The notes under the pieces were generated by a model that saw nothing but the letters and a program-made list of their open reading frames with translations, was not told where the DNA came from and did not search any database. 64,000 nt of DNA from Desulfoarculaceae bacterium (GTDB taxonomy: Bacteria > Desulfobacterota > Desulfobulbia > Desulfobulbales > Desulfocapsaceae), in NCBI GenBank assembly GCA_019429465.1, contig JAHYIV010000006.1:1-64000 (forward strand), read 5' to 3'. Below are positions 8,636 through 17,903 of this stretch, one piece after another. Numbering within the stretch: position 1 is the stretch's first letter; each line of letters begins with the position of its first letter. The position numbers and the translations under genes are program-made.

Positions 8636-10060
8636 ATGTCTATGTCACCTCCTGACTCTTCCAGGCAATGGTTTTTTTTCTTCATGGTGGCCATCGGGGT
8701 CTTTCTTGCCACCATGGACAGCAGCATGGTCAATGTGGCGCTGCCCACTCTCATGCGCAGCTTTGGTGCGACCTTGCCCCAGACCGGATGGGTGGCGCTG
8801 ATCTATCTCCTGACCATCACCATTACCCTGCTGGTCTGGGGCCGACTCGCCGAGCGTTTTGGAACGGCGAGGATGTATCTCCTGGGGATGCTGGTCTTCA
8901 GTGGAGGATCGGCGGCCTGCTCTCTGGCATCGACCCTGTCCCTGCTGATCTTCTGTCGTTTTATCCAGGCCTTTGGTGCTTCGATGATGATGTCGGCAGG
9001 GCCTGCCATTATCAAGATGGTCTTTCCGCTTCATCAACTGGGCCGGGCCTTGGGGTTGATCGGGATTGCTACGTCCATTGGCCTGATGAGCGGGCCTGTG
9101 GTCGGTGGCCTTCTGCTCCAGTTCTTTTCCTGGCCGGTTATCTTTCTGGTGAGCCTGCCTCTCAGCCTGAGCTGTTTTGTCCTTGGCTGGTTCTGGCTGC
9201 TGCCGGCCATCCCCGCCCCTTCTGCAGCCAGTCCCAAATCAGTAGACTTTGACTGGACAGGTCTCCTGGTCTGGACCCTGCTGATCAGCCTGACTGTTCT
9301 GCTCTCGACCCATCATCGTTATCTTCCAGGGTGGGGGTTGCTGGCAGGCTCTGTCGCCCTGGGAGTGCTGTTCTTTCTCTTCCGGGTGATTGAGCAGAGG
9401 GCTGCTGCCCCACTTCTGCCGTTTGTCCTCTTCAGGGAACGCCATTACGGGTTTGCAATGTGCTGTGCCTCGCTCTCTTTTACCGTGCTCTTTGTGGTCC
9501 TGTTTCTTGTTCCTTTCTATCTCGATCAGGTTCTGCAACTGCCGGTGAACAGGATTGGTCTGGTGATGATGGCGGTGCCGGTGGCGGTATTTGTGGTCGC
9601 TCCTCTGTCAGGCTGGCTGTATGATCGAACAGGAGCAGAGCAAGGGGCCAGACTGCTTACCACCGCCGGGCTTGCTCTCTGCTGTCTGGCCCTGATCAGC
9701 CTCTGCTTTCTTGACGAGCGCTCAACAATGATCGAGGTCGCCTGGAGGCTGGCCCTGCTGGGCGCTGGTCAGGCCCTGTTTCTCTCGCCGAACTCGGCCT
9801 CCGTGCTCGCCACCGCCCGTTCGCATCATATCGCTATCACCTCGGGTATGCTGGCCACGGCGAGGAACCTGGGGATGTTGGCCGGGGTTACCCTGGCCAG
9901 TCTGGTTTTCGGGGCGGTTTTTTCTTGGTTGAGTGGGGGGCTGGATCTGAAGGATTTCAGGCCGGTCCATACGGCAGCATTTGTCCATTCTCTGCGGATA
10001 AGCTTTGGCCTGACGGCCCTCCTGGCAATGGCCGGGGCGCTCCTGTCGAGTAGGAGGTGA
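8636..10060 (+). CDS. MFS drug/solute exporter, DHA2-like (14 TM)
   Basis: The 474-residue protein is very hydrophobic, with about 14 predicted membrane segments. It opens with FLATMDSSMVNVALPTLMRSF and continues through WVALIYLLTITITLLVWGRLAERFG, the loop typical of the DHA2 (EmrB/QacA) drug:H+ antiporter group of the major facilitator superfamily. The substrate cannot be assigned. A second ATG at 8642 (MSPPDSS) is possible. No membrane-fusion partner is adjacent, so it probably acts as a single-component inner-membrane transporter. A fragment of the family C end (CCCGTTTATCGGGGTTAG) lies just beyond the stop. Confidence 0.9.
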   Translation: MSMSPPDSSRQWFFFFMVAIGVFLATMDSSMVNVALPTLMRSFGATLPQTGWVALIYLLTITITLLVWGRLAERFGTARMYLLGMLVFSGGSAACSLASTLSLLIFCRFIQAFGASMMMSAGPAIIKMVFPLHQLGRALGLIGIATSIGLMSGPVVGGLLLQFFSWPVIFLVSLPLSLSCFVLGWFWLLPAIPAPSAASPKSVDFDWTGLLVWTLLISLTVLLSTHHRYLPGWGLLAGSVALGVLFFLFRVIEQRAAAPLLPFVLFRERHYGFAMCCASLSFTVLFVVLFLVPFYLDQVLQLPVNRIGLVMMAVPVAVFVVAPLSGWLYDRTGAEQGARLLTTAGLALCCLALISLCFLDERSTMIEVAWRLALLGAGQALFLSPNSASVLATARSHHIAITSGMLATARNLGMLAGVTLASLVFGAVFSWLSGGLDLKDFRPVHTAAFVHSLRISFGLTALLAMAGALLSSRR

Positions 10061-10102
10061 CTTCTCCCGTTTATCGGGGTTAGCAGCCCTTTTGGTTGGG
10101 TT

Positions 10103-11911
10103 TTACGAACCCGCGCCGCTGTTCATCGGCAGGGTGACAGTGGCAACGGTTCCGCCGGTGGCCCCTGGCTGGAGTGAAAAGGTGCCCTGGTGTTCAGCGA
10201 CGATTTTCTTGACCAGGGTCAGCCCCATACCGGTGCCGTAAATCTTGGTCGTGAAGAAAGGGTCTGCCGCTTTGGCCAGGGTGCCGTTGAGTATCCCTGT
10301 TCCACTGTCGGTGATGATAATGGCGATACTCTCTGCCTCGTGTCTGATGCTGACCTGGAGGAGGCCGCCATCCGGCATGGCCTCAACACTATTGCGGAGC
10401 AGGTGCAGGATCATCTGTCTGATCTTTTGAGCATCGACATAGAGAGAGGGGCCTGGATCTCTGAGGTCGAGCTGGTAGTCTATCCCTTGTCTTTTCATGG
10501 TCCCGTAGAGCAGCATGATACTCTTGCGGATCAGTGGATAGAGTGGCTGCAGGGTTTTCTCGGTTTTGTTGACAGAGACAAAGGTGAAAAGATCTTCGAG
10601 GGTCGATTCTATCTTGCTGGCATCGAGGGCCATGATGTTGAGAAATCTCAGGATGTCGGGATCGCTGACCTTTCTGGTGAGCAGTCTGGCTGTGCCGCCG
10701 ATGGAGGTGATGGGATTGCGGATGGCATGGACCAGTTGCGCGGACATGTGGCCGATAGCCGCATAGCGCTCGGCATCAACCAGCAGGTCCTTGTTCTTTT
10801 CCAGCTCCTGGGTGACCGCCTCCAGTTCATGCATCTTGTCGAGGATCTCGGTGTAGAGATAACTGTGCTCAATGGCCAGGCTTGCCTGGCTGCTAAAGAT
10901 CTCGAGATCCGCGATGTCTCCGGCGCTGATCGGCTGGCGGGTGATAAAGTTGTCGGCGATGAGAACGCCAAGGGACTGGTTGGGAGAAAAGAGGGGGACG
11001 ATAATAAAGGTGTCTTCCTGCAGGAGTTCAAGGAGTTGCGGGGTGACGGGCTGATCCTGGGACTGGCCCTTCTCGACCAGGACGCTTTGCCGTTCGGCGC
11101 AGGCGCGCATGAGGGTGTGGTCCTGGTCGGTAGCCGGAATGGAGAGCGTTCTGATGATCCGGTTGACCTCCTGGTTGGCGTCTGCAGGGGAGTCCTTGAA
11201 ATTTTGGATAATATCATCTAAATGCAGGTTTTTGGTCTTGATGCCTTCCCAGACCCGGCCTGCCTCTTCCCGGGATGAGGGGCCGATGGCCAGGCGTCCG
11301 CGCAGCGTCTGGTGATCCTGGTCAAAGAGGGCGAGGAAGGCCCGGTTGAACCGGAGGCCTTCTTCGGCCGTGATCCCTACCAGAATGGCCTGGAGTACAT
11401 CCTGCAGTTCTGTGCTGTTCAGATAGACGCTGTTCATTTTCAGGTTGAGTTGATGGAGCAACTGGGTGCGGAAATGAGAGGCTTCCAGTTGCTGCTGGTA
11501 GAGTCGGTTATCAATGACCAGACGCCGTTTTTCCAGGGTGATGCGAATGGCGCGATTCAGATCGGCCAGGCGCGTGGGTTTGGTCAGATAATCATCAGCG
11601 CCCAGCCGCAGGCAGAACAGTGCCGTCTGCAGGTCATCGGAACCGGTGATCATGATAATGGCCATATCCGGGTAGTGGCGGACCACATCTTCCAGAATCT
11701 CGGTACCGTTCCGGTCGGGCAGTCCTATGTCAAGCAGGGCAAGGGCAATCTTTTGGGTGTGCAGCAGATGGTAGAACTCGGCGGCGGTTGCGGCATGGAG
11801 GACGGTAAACCCCTGGCCGCCGAGAAAATCCTGAAAGAGGATGAAGATATCCTGTGAGTCATCAACAACAACGATCACTTCGTCAGGATTAAGAAATTGA
11901 GCTGGCTGCAT
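10103..11911 (-). CDS. Receiver-GAF-histidine kinase signalling protein
   Basis: In order, the 602-residue product has an N-terminal response-regulator receiver (DDSQ acidic pocket, phospho-acceptor Asp61 in LLDIGLPDRNG, Lys111 in LTKPT), a GAF-like sensor region (about 160-360), a short coiled coil, a dimerisation/phosphotransfer box (HMSAQLVHAIRNPITSIGG, about residue 400) and a C-terminal HATPase (LRNSVEAMPDGG, TDSGTGI, GTGMGLTLVKKI). No membrane segment is seen, so it is cytoplasmic. The receiver-first order suggests it is phosphorylated by another kinase and then signals on. It stands alone, with no neighbouring output regulator. Confidence 0.92.
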   Translation of the reverse strand: MQPAQFLNPDEVIVVVDDSQDIFILFQDFLGGQGFTVLHAATAAEFYHLLHTQKIALALLDIGLPDRNGTEILEDVVRHYPDMAIIMITGSDDLQTALFCLRLGADDYLTKPTRLADLNRAIRITLEKRRLVIDNRLYQQQLEASHFRTQLLHQLNLKMNSVYLNSTELQDVLQAILVGITAEEGLRFNRAFLALFDQDHQTLRGRLAIGPSSREEAGRVWEGIKTKNLHLDDIIQNFKDSPADANQEVNRIIRTLSIPATDQDHTLMRACAERQSVLVEKGQSQDQPVTPQLLELLQEDTFIIVPLFSPNQSLGVLIADNFITRQPISAGDIADLEIFSSQASLAIEHSYLYTEILDKMHELEAVTQELEKNKDLLVDAERYAAIGHMSAQLVHAIRNPITSIGGTARLLTRKVSDPDILRFLNIMALDASKIESTLEDLFTFVSVNKTEKTLQPLYPLIRKSIMLLYGTMKRQGIDYQLDLRDPGPSLYVDAQKIRQMILHLLRNSVEAMPDGGLLQVSIRHEAESIAIIITDSGTGILNGTLAKAADPFFTTKIYGTGMGLTLVKKIVAEHQGTFSLQPGATGGTVATVTLPMNSGAGS

Positions 11912-12099
11912 AGGCGAGTCTGCTGGCAGAGTGAAGGGAAAATTTTAATCAAGAAAAAATATTCTTTATTTATTATGAAGTGGGAGCTATCCCGCAGTCA
12001 CGATGTTTCCTGGCCGGGGCGAGCCACCGGCTTGCCCCGACGGTCACACGATACAACAAGATCTGCCCTTGTCTGCGTTCGTCTGCGCAAATCCCTAGG

Positions 12100-12199
12100 A
12101 GCCGTTACGAAATAACATGGCCATTTATATCTATTTCGTTAGGGTTTTTTATGCCGCTCCGGGCACTTAGATGGCCATGTTATTTTTTTTACAGCGGCT
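12100..12199 (+). repeat. Family B palindromic element, copy 2
   Basis: A compact 100-bp copy running from AGCCGTTACGAAATAACATG to TTACAGCGGCT. The left 45 bases form a hairpin of their own (GCCGTTACGAAATA paired with TATTTCGTTA-type sequence). A TA lies next to each end. The surrounding interval 11912-12370 otherwise holds only AT-rich sequence without a recognisable gene. Confidence 0.85.
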
Positions 12200-12370
12200 T
12201 AGTGGGATAATTATGATTATAATTTCCTGATTGTACCGCCTTGGTTGAAAAATAAAAGGAAAAATCGTATAAGCCGTTAATAAAGGATTTATGGTTGGTG
12301 ACAGGTTGCAGCTGTTGCAGATGGGCTGAGGGGTGTGGTGGCGGAGACAGGTGAGGCAGGTTAAACAGAG

Positions 12371-12502
12371 GTGAACGGGGATTTTCTGGATATGGGGCAG
12401 GTGGAGAAGAGTGCGGCCAAGGCCGCGGAACGGGCCATGGTGGCAGGTCCTGCGGCCTTGGTCGCAACAGTGACCAAGGCGATTTTTGGAGAAGGCGCGT
12501 GA
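12371..12502 (+). CDS. Possible 43-residue protein coupled to dinG
   Basis: A GTG at 12371 opens a 43-codon frame (MNGDFLDMGQVEKSAAKAAE...AIFGEGA) whose TGA overlaps the GTG start of the helicase gene (GTGA at 12499-12502). An in-frame TAA lies just upstream, so the frame is short. The Ala-rich amphipathic composition is protein-like. An ATG at 12392 is an alternative start. No family is recognised; it could instead be a translational leader or chance. The tight overlap is the main support. Confidence 0.4.
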   Translation: MNGDFLDMGQVEKSAAKAAERAMVAGPAALVATVTKAIFGEGA

Positions 12503-14478
12503 AGGAGATCTTTGCAAGCGACGGGCTGCTGGCCCGTCATCTGCCGGCCTTTGAGCCGCGTACCGGCCAGTTGATGATGGCGGAGGCGGTGGCCGCTACG
12601 CTGACGGCAGGTGACAAGGGCTGGACCGAGGGGAGCCGGGCCAAGATATTGATGGTTGAGGCCGAAACAGGCATCGGCAAGACCCTGGCCTATCTTATCC
12701 CGGCCCTGCTCTCAGGTCAGCGGGTGGTTGTCTCAACCGCCACCATCAACCTCCAGGATCAGATCCTCAATAAGGAGATTCCTCTGATCGAGCGGCTTCT
12801 GGGGCGATCTGCCGCCGCCTTGTGTGTCAAGGGGCGGCAGAATTATCTCTGTCTCTATCGCTGGAATCAGTATCGCAGCTCGCCGCAGCTCTCGCTTGTT
12901 GAGGATGGTGACATCACCAGGATCAAACAATGGCTGGATAAAACCAGCAGCGGCGATCGGGCCGAACTTTCCTGGCTGGCGGATGGTTCCTTGCTCTGGC
13001 CCAAGATTTCGGCCCAATCCAGTCAGTGTCTTGGGGGGGATTGTCCTGATGGTGCCTCCTGTTTTGTCAATCAGTTGCGCAAACAGGCCGGATCGGCCCG
13101 TCTTCTGATTGTCAATCATCATCTCTTCTTTTCAGATCTGGCCCTGCGGCAGGCCGGTTTTGCCGAGATCCTGCCCCGCTATCAGGCGGTGATCTTTGAT
13201 GAGGCCCATCATCTGGAGTCCGTGGCCTCCCAATTTTTCGGCAGGACCTTCAGTCAGTATCAGCTCCTGGATCTGGTGGCTGATATCGAGCGGCAGGCCG
13301 AGACCGATCTTGCGACCGGGAGCCGCGACCAGATCATCGCCTTTACCCGTGGCCTCCTGTCACGCCTGGATCGATTCTTCCTCCTTTTTCCGGCTCTTCG
13401 CGGCAGGTATCCACTGGCGGAGCTGATGGCCAGGCAGAGTTCCTGGGCTTCGGAGGTAGAGGGGGTGGCATCAGGGCTTGATCAGTTGACCGACCTGCTG
13501 GCAGCCCAGGCCGGTTCCGGGGAGGTCTGGGATATGCTCAGTAAGCGGGCAGTCGAGCTTGCGGCCAATCTGCGTCATATCTGTTTCCCGGAGGAGAGTG
13601 GGGCAGGAAACAGCTTTGTCCACTGGTATGAACGGCGGGAGCGGACAATCACCCTCTCCGCTACCCCGGTCCGTATTGCCGCGGAATTGGAAAAGACGCT
13701 CTACTCTTCGGTGCAGAGCTGTGTCATGACCTCGGCTACCCTTTCGGCGGGTGGTAATTTCTCCTACATCAAGGAGCGGTTGGGGCTCGATGCCGAGGCG
13801 GTGACCCTGCAGTTTCATTCCCCTTTTGACTATGAGGGACGAACATTGCTTTATGTGCCGGAAAAAGATTTTCCTGAACCGGCCGATCCGACTTATAACG
13901 ACAAGATCTGCCAGCAGGTCCTCGAAATCCTGCGGATCAGTCAGGGGCGAGCCCTCATCCTTTTTACCAGTTTCAAGACCATGGATATGATGGCGGAATT
14001 CCTGGAGTCCCACCTTTCCTATCCGGTCCTGGTGCAGGGCAGGGCCTCGCGGCAGGCCCTGCTGTCTCGTTTTAAAGAGACCACGGACTCGGTGCTGCTG
14101 GCTGTGGCCAGTTTCTGGGAAGGGGTGGACGTGCCTGGTGATTCGCTCAGCTGCGTGATCATTGACAAGCTGCCCTTTGAGGTGCCCAGCGATCCGGTGA
14201 TCCAGGCCCGGATCCAGGTGATTACCGATGGCGGCGGTAAACCTTTCTTTGATTTTCAAGTCCCCCGTGCCATCCTCACGCTGCGTCAGGGGGTGGGGAG
14301 ACTGATGCGGGCCACCACTGATTGCGGGGTGATTGCGATCATGGATGTCCGCCTCTTCAGCAAGGGCTACGGCCGCACTTTTCGTGCCAGTCTGCCGCCG
14401 TCACCGGTGGTGCGGGATTTGGCCGACGTTCGGCGATTTTTTGAACAAATATGCGATTCGCCTGGGAAGGGGGTATAA
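12499..14478 (+). CDS. dinG: DinG/XPD-type ATP-dependent DNA helicase
   Basis: The 659-residue product has the superfamily 2 helicase motifs in order: Walker A in EAETGIGKTLAYL (near residue 55), a cysteine group (CVKGRQNYLC...CLGGDCPDGASC) that should bind a 4Fe-4S cluster, DEAHHLES (motif II), VMTSATLS (motif III) and QGVGRLMR (motif VI). It probably unwinds 5' overhang or R-loop substrates in DNA repair, as known for DinG and YoaA. The GTG start overlaps the stop of a 43-codon frame. The stop TAA overlaps the ATG of the next gene (TAATG), so these are co-translated. Confidence 0.93.
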   Translation: MKEIFASDGLLARHLPAFEPRTGQLMMAEAVAATLTAGDKGWTEGSRAKILMVEAETGIGKTLAYLIPALLSGQRVVVSTATINLQDQILNKEIPLIERLLGRSAAALCVKGRQNYLCLYRWNQYRSSPQLSLVEDGDITRIKQWLDKTSSGDRAELSWLADGSLLWPKISAQSSQCLGGDCPDGASCFVNQLRKQAGSARLLIVNHHLFFSDLALRQAGFAEILPRYQAVIFDEAHHLESVASQFFGRTFSQYQLLDLVADIERQAETDLATGSRDQIIAFTRGLLSRLDRFFLLFPALRGRYPLAELMARQSSWASEVEGVASGLDQLTDLLAAQAGSGEVWDMLSKRAVELAANLRHICFPEESGAGNSFVHWYERRERTITLSATPVRIAAELEKTLYSSVQSCVMTSATLSAGGNFSYIKERLGLDAEAVTLQFHSPFDYEGRTLLYVPEKDFPEPADPTYNDKICQQVLEILRISQGRALILFTSFKTMDMMAEFLESHLSYPVLVQGRASRQALLSRFKETTDSVLLAVASFWEGVDVPGDSLSCVIIDKLPFEVPSDPVIQARIQVITDGGGKPFFDFQVPRAILTLRQGVGRLMRATTDCGVIAIMDVRLFSKGYGRTFRASLPPSPVVRDLADVRRFFEQICDSPGKGV

Positions 14479-15521
14479 TGGATATGGGGACAAGAGGACA
14501 ATCCGGCGGGGCAGGTGATGGTCCGGGGCTGATGGCGGCTCTCGGGCCTGATATGGCCATAATTGAGCAGGCCATGCAGGACGATCTGGCCACGCTTGCC
14601 GGTGATATCGATGCCTTGCTGGCCGAGGTGCTGCACTATGGCCTTTTTAACGGCGGCAAGAGGATCCGGCCGCTGCTGACCGTGCTCTGCTGGCGTCTGG
14701 CTGGCGGCGGCAAGGTGAAGAGTGGGGTGGATATCTATCGTCTGGCTATCGCCTTCGAGTATCTCCACTGTGCAACCCTGTTTCATGATGATGTGATTGA
14801 TCAGGCCCTCATCCGTAGGGGCAGGCCGGCAGTCAATGTGGCTTACGGGGAGACTCCGGCGATCCTGGCCGGTGATTTTCTCCATGCCCGGTCGATGCTG
14901 CTGGTTGGAAAGGAGGGAGGGGGCCAGGCCCTGGAGGTCTTCTGCGGGGCGACAACGGCCATGGTGGACGGTGAATTCCGGCAGCTCCGTAATGCCAGGA
15001 ATTATAATCTGGCCGAAGCAGATTATTTCGCGGTGATCAAGGGCAAGACCGCGCAGCTTATCGGGGCCACCTGTGAAATCGGGGCCCTGGCTGCAGGCGT
15101 CGGCTCAGAAGGGCAACAGGCGCTCCGGGACTACGGCCTGCAGCTTGGCTGCGCCTTTCAGATCATTGATGACCTCCTTGATTATCTTGGCGATGAGGCC
15201 AGCACCGGTAAGTCGGTCGGCAATGATTTCCGTGAAGGGAAAATGACCCTGCCCCTGATTCTGGCTATAGCCAGGGCAGAAGATACGGACCGGGAACGAT
15301 TGCTGGCCATGCTCGCCAGTGGAGAGGAGCGGCACACTGGTTTTGCCGAGGCCAGCGCCCTGATTGTCCGTTACGATGGTTTTGTCCGTGCCCGTCAGCA
15401 GGCGGAAGAGATGATAGCAAAGGCCCTTTCCCGCCTGCGTCTCTTTGATCAGGACGCGGTTCAACAGGAAAGGGCGATGCTGGAAGGTTTGGCCGCGTAT
15501 GTCCTTAACCGCAGGAAGTGA
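14478..15521 (+). CDS. Polyprenyl diphosphate synthase
   Basis: From ATG 14478 the product is 347 residues and starts MDMGTRGQ. A longer start at 14451 would run back into dinG; 14478 is preferred because GGGAAGGGGG lies just ahead and the ATG overlaps the dinG TAA. Both aspartate-rich motifs of trans-prenyltransferases are present (LFHDDVIDQA, near residue 105, and IIDDLLDYLGDE, near 230), with GGKRIRPLL close to the N-terminus. It extends farnesyl diphosphate to the long side chain of menaquinone, fitting the mqn genes elsewhere in the window. Chain length cannot be read directly. Confidence 0.93.
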   Translation: MDMGTRGQSGGAGDGPGLMAALGPDMAIIEQAMQDDLATLAGDIDALLAEVLHYGLFNGGKRIRPLLTVLCWRLAGGGKVKSGVDIYRLAIAFEYLHCATLFHDDVIDQALIRRGRPAVNVAYGETPAILAGDFLHARSMLLVGKEGGGQALEVFCGATTAMVDGEFRQLRNARNYNLAEADYFAVIKGKTAQLIGATCEIGALAAGVGSEGQQALRDYGLQLGCAFQIIDDLLDYLGDEASTGKSVGNDFREGKMTLPLILAIARAEDTDRERLLAMLASGEERHTGFAEASALIVRYDGFVRARQQAEEMIAKALSRLRLFDQDAVQQERAMLEGLAAYVLNRRK

Positions 15522-15548
15522 CAGCGTAGCCATTATTCTGAAATGGCA

Positions 15549-15702
15549 GTCACTATCCAGCAGCACCCCATCTGCTTCGTTATCGGTCTGCGCAAGTAAG
15601 AATCAGTACACTTAGCAGGCCTCTTTCTCGCATATGAGGCACTGCTGACACGTTACGTGACATGTGTTTTGGCATTTTCCCGGCATTAAGCTGGATAGTT
15701 AC
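15549..15702 (+). repeat. MITE-like repeat, family A copy 2 (complete)
   Basis: A full 154-bp copy with ends GTCACTATCCAGC and GCTGGATAGTTAC, which are 13-base inverted repeats with one mismatch. The flanking 8-mers are AAATGGCA (15541-15548) and AAATGACA (15703-15710), a target duplication with one difference. It lies between the prenyl synthase gene and a small membrane-protein gene. Confidence 0.93.
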
Positions 15703-15759
15703 AAATGACAGTTAATTTAATGGACCATGTCCGGATGCGGGTTGTGGTTGAGGCAGAAG

Positions 15760-15948
15760 ATGGAAAGAAAAAAGATCGTCCGGAAAAGAAGGGTTGCATC
15801 TAAAAAAAGAAAAAAAAGGTGGCTGAATGGGCGGAAGATCATCCCTTTTCTCCTGCTTTTTTTGTTGCTGCTGTTTTCAGTGGCCGCGGCCGGCTATGTG
15901 GTTTTCTTCCATGCCACCCCATCCCGGGTGGCACTCTCCGGCTCCTGA
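15760..15948 (+). CDS. Small basic single-pass membrane protein
   Basis: From the ATG at 15760 the product is 62 residues: a strongly basic N-terminus (MERKKIVRKRRVASKKRKKR), one hydrophobic span (IIPFLLLFLLLLFSVAAAGY) and a short tail. The frame opens 11 codons earlier at 15727, but the later ATG follows a purine-rich GAGGCAGAAG. Topology would be N-in by the positive-inside rule. No family is recognised. Its stop overlaps the ATG of a 35-codon frame (TGATG) that reaches to the malic enzyme leader. Confidence 0.45.
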   Translation: MERKKIVRKRRVASKKRKKRWLNGRKIIPFLLLFLLLLFSVAAAGYVVFFHATPSRVALSGS

Positions 15949-16055
15949 TGAAATTTCTTCCGCTGGTCACAGGGGTTGTCAACCAATCGCGGTCAGGGAG
16001 AGTCGAGAAGATCAAGCTGGAATGTGGCGGCAGTGAGATGAACCAAGGCGCTTAA
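15948..16055 (+). CDS. Possible 35-residue leader frame before malic enzyme
   Basis: An ATG overlapping the stop of the small membrane-protein gene opens 35 codons (MKFLPLVTGVVNQS...EMNQGA) and ends 12 bases before the malic enzyme start, just where the AAGGAGG ribosome site lies. The position suggests translational coupling, but composition gives no support and no family is recognised. It may be chance. Confidence 0.2.
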   Translation: MKFLPLVTGVVNQSRSGRVEKIKLECGGSEMNQGA

Positions 16056-16067
16056 GGAGGACGCGGA

Positions 16068-17804
16068 ATGTCGGAGAGTCTTTACGGCTTCAGGTATGAT
16101 GAGTACGGCAATACCAGAGAGATCTTTGTCTATGCCAGTGGGCCCATTGTTTCTTCACTGGCCTTTGTCAACAAAGGAACCGCCTTTACCAAGGCCGAGC
16201 GCAGGCAACTGGGGCTTGAGGCGACGCTTCCTCCAGCAGTGCGAACCCTGGAGCATCAGGTGGAGAATTCGCTGGCCATGGTCGATGCCAAAGAAGACCC
16301 CATCGAAAAATTCATCTATATCCGTTCGCTCTTTGATCGTAATGTGACGCTCGCCCACGCCCTGATCAAGAGAGATATCGAGCGCTTGATGGGGATCATC
16401 TACACCCCGACGGTGGGGCTCGCGGTCCAGCACTACTCCTCCATGTTCCGGCAGGCCAATGGGCTGCATTTCTATCCGGAAAACATCGACCACGCCGAGG
16501 ATGTGCTCAGGCGCTATCTCCACCGGGATATTCGGGTGGCGGTCGTCACCGATAATCAGGGTATCCTGGGAATCGGCGACCAGGGGGCCGGGGGTATTGC
16601 CATCTGCCTGGGGAAACTGATGCTCTACACCCAGGGGGCGGGGATTGCCCCCTGGCACTGCCTGCCTGTTTCGCTTGACGTCGGTACCGATAATGTGGCG
16701 CTGCTCACGGACAACGACTATCTGGGCTGGCGTCATCATCGCCTCAAGGGAGAGGAATATCTGGAATTTATCCGCCGGTTTGCCAGGGCCTTCCGCAATG
16801 TCTTTCCCCATGCCCTGTGCCAGTGGGAGGATTTTTCCAAACAGAATGCCTTTGCTATCCGTGATAGCTACCTCCATGATCTGATCTCCTTTAATGATGA
16901 TATCCAGGGCACCGGTGCCATTGCCCTGGCCGCTATCCTGACGGCCATGAAGATCAAAAACAGCAGACTTGCCGACCAGGTCTTTCTTATCCATGGGGCC
17001 GGGGCCGGCGGGGTCGGGGTGGCGGATCAGCTCGAGGTCGCCCTGCTGGCAACGGGGATGGATGAGGCGGCGGCCAGGGCCCGGATCTTCACTCTGGATT
17101 CTGGCGGAGTGGTGACCTCAGACCGGGATATCGAGCCGTATAAGCGAAAATTTGCCAAAGACAAGGCGGCCTTCCCCTGGCTGCAGGACCTGCAAAATCA
17201 CGCCCTGGCCAGGGTCATTGCTCAGGCAGGGGTCACCGTTCTGATCGGCACCTCCGGTCAGGTGGGCTGCTTTACTGAAGAGGTGGTGCGCGCGATGACG
17301 GCCAACACAGAGCGGCCGGTGATCATGCCCCTCTCCAATCCGACCTCCATGGCTGAGGCCACTCCAGAAGACCTTTATACCTGGACCGACGGGCGGGCCC
17401 TGGTCGCCACCGGCAGCCCTTTTGCTCCTTTCCTCCAGGGTGGAAAAGAGCGGCGAATCGGCCAGTGCAATAATGTCTTCGTCTTTCCCGGGGTGGGTTT
17501 AGGGGTGCTGGCCTCCGGGGCCCGTGAGGTGCGTCCCGCTTTCTTTACGGCGGCGGCCCATGCGGTTTCTGGCTGCGTCAGCCCGGCTGAAAAGGAGGAG
17601 GGAGTGCTGCTGCCTGCTGTTGCCACCCTCAAGGCAGTGAGCGCCAAGGTGGCACTGGCCGTGGCCATGGCGGCGGTGAGCGAGGGGGTGGCTCGACCCT
17701 GCGTCTACTCCACTTTCCAGCCTGGGCAGGACGAGGTCCGGATGAAAGAGCTGATCCGCAAGATGCGCTGGGATCCGCATTACCTGCCGCTGGTCGGGAT
17801 ATGA
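16068..17804 (+). CDS. maeA: NAD-dependent malic enzyme (large type)
   Basis: The 578-residue length and motifs match the large oxaloacetate-decarboxylating malic enzymes: YTPTVGLAVQHYS, VVTDNQGILGIGDQGAGG, DDIQGTGAIAL (metal and malate binding) and the nucleotide loop HGAGAGGVGVADQL. It converts malate to pyruvate and CO2 with reduction of NAD(P)+. AAGGAGG sits seven bases before the ATG, a strong start. It converges on sdhB, so C4 dicarboxylate metabolism is clustered here: fumarate made or used by SdhCAB would connect to malate via fumarase. Confidence 0.95.
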   Translation: MSESLYGFRYDEYGNTREIFVYASGPIVSSLAFVNKGTAFTKAERRQLGLEATLPPAVRTLEHQVENSLAMVDAKEDPIEKFIYIRSLFDRNVTLAHALIKRDIERLMGIIYTPTVGLAVQHYSSMFRQANGLHFYPENIDHAEDVLRRYLHRDIRVAVVTDNQGILGIGDQGAGGIAICLGKLMLYTQGAGIAPWHCLPVSLDVGTDNVALLTDNDYLGWRHHRLKGEEYLEFIRRFARAFRNVFPHALCQWEDFSKQNAFAIRDSYLHDLISFNDDIQGTGAIALAAILTAMKIKNSRLADQVFLIHGAGAGGVGVADQLEVALLATGMDEAAARARIFTLDSGGVVTSDRDIEPYKRKFAKDKAAFPWLQDLQNHALARVIAQAGVTVLIGTSGQVGCFTEEVVRAMTANTERPVIMPLSNPTSMAEATPEDLYTWTDGRALVATGSPFAPFLQGGKERRIGQCNNVFVFPGVGLGVLASGAREVRPAFFTAAAHAVSGCVSPAEKEEGVLLPAVATLKAVSAKVALAVAMAAVSEGVARPCVYSTFQPGQDEVRMKELIRKMRWDPHYLPLVGI

Positions 17805-17903
17805 GGACAAGAGATCCGCTGGACAGGTGCAATTCCATGCCGTTGTTGTCCCCGCCGATCTTCACCGCTGTCGCTGCTGCCTCTGGGCCCATGGCTTGAG
17901 CGA

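Noticed and set aside
10190-11221. 343-codon plus-strand frame opposite the receiver-GAF-kinase gene
   Set aside because: It is the antisense shadow of the kinase, without any domain of its own.
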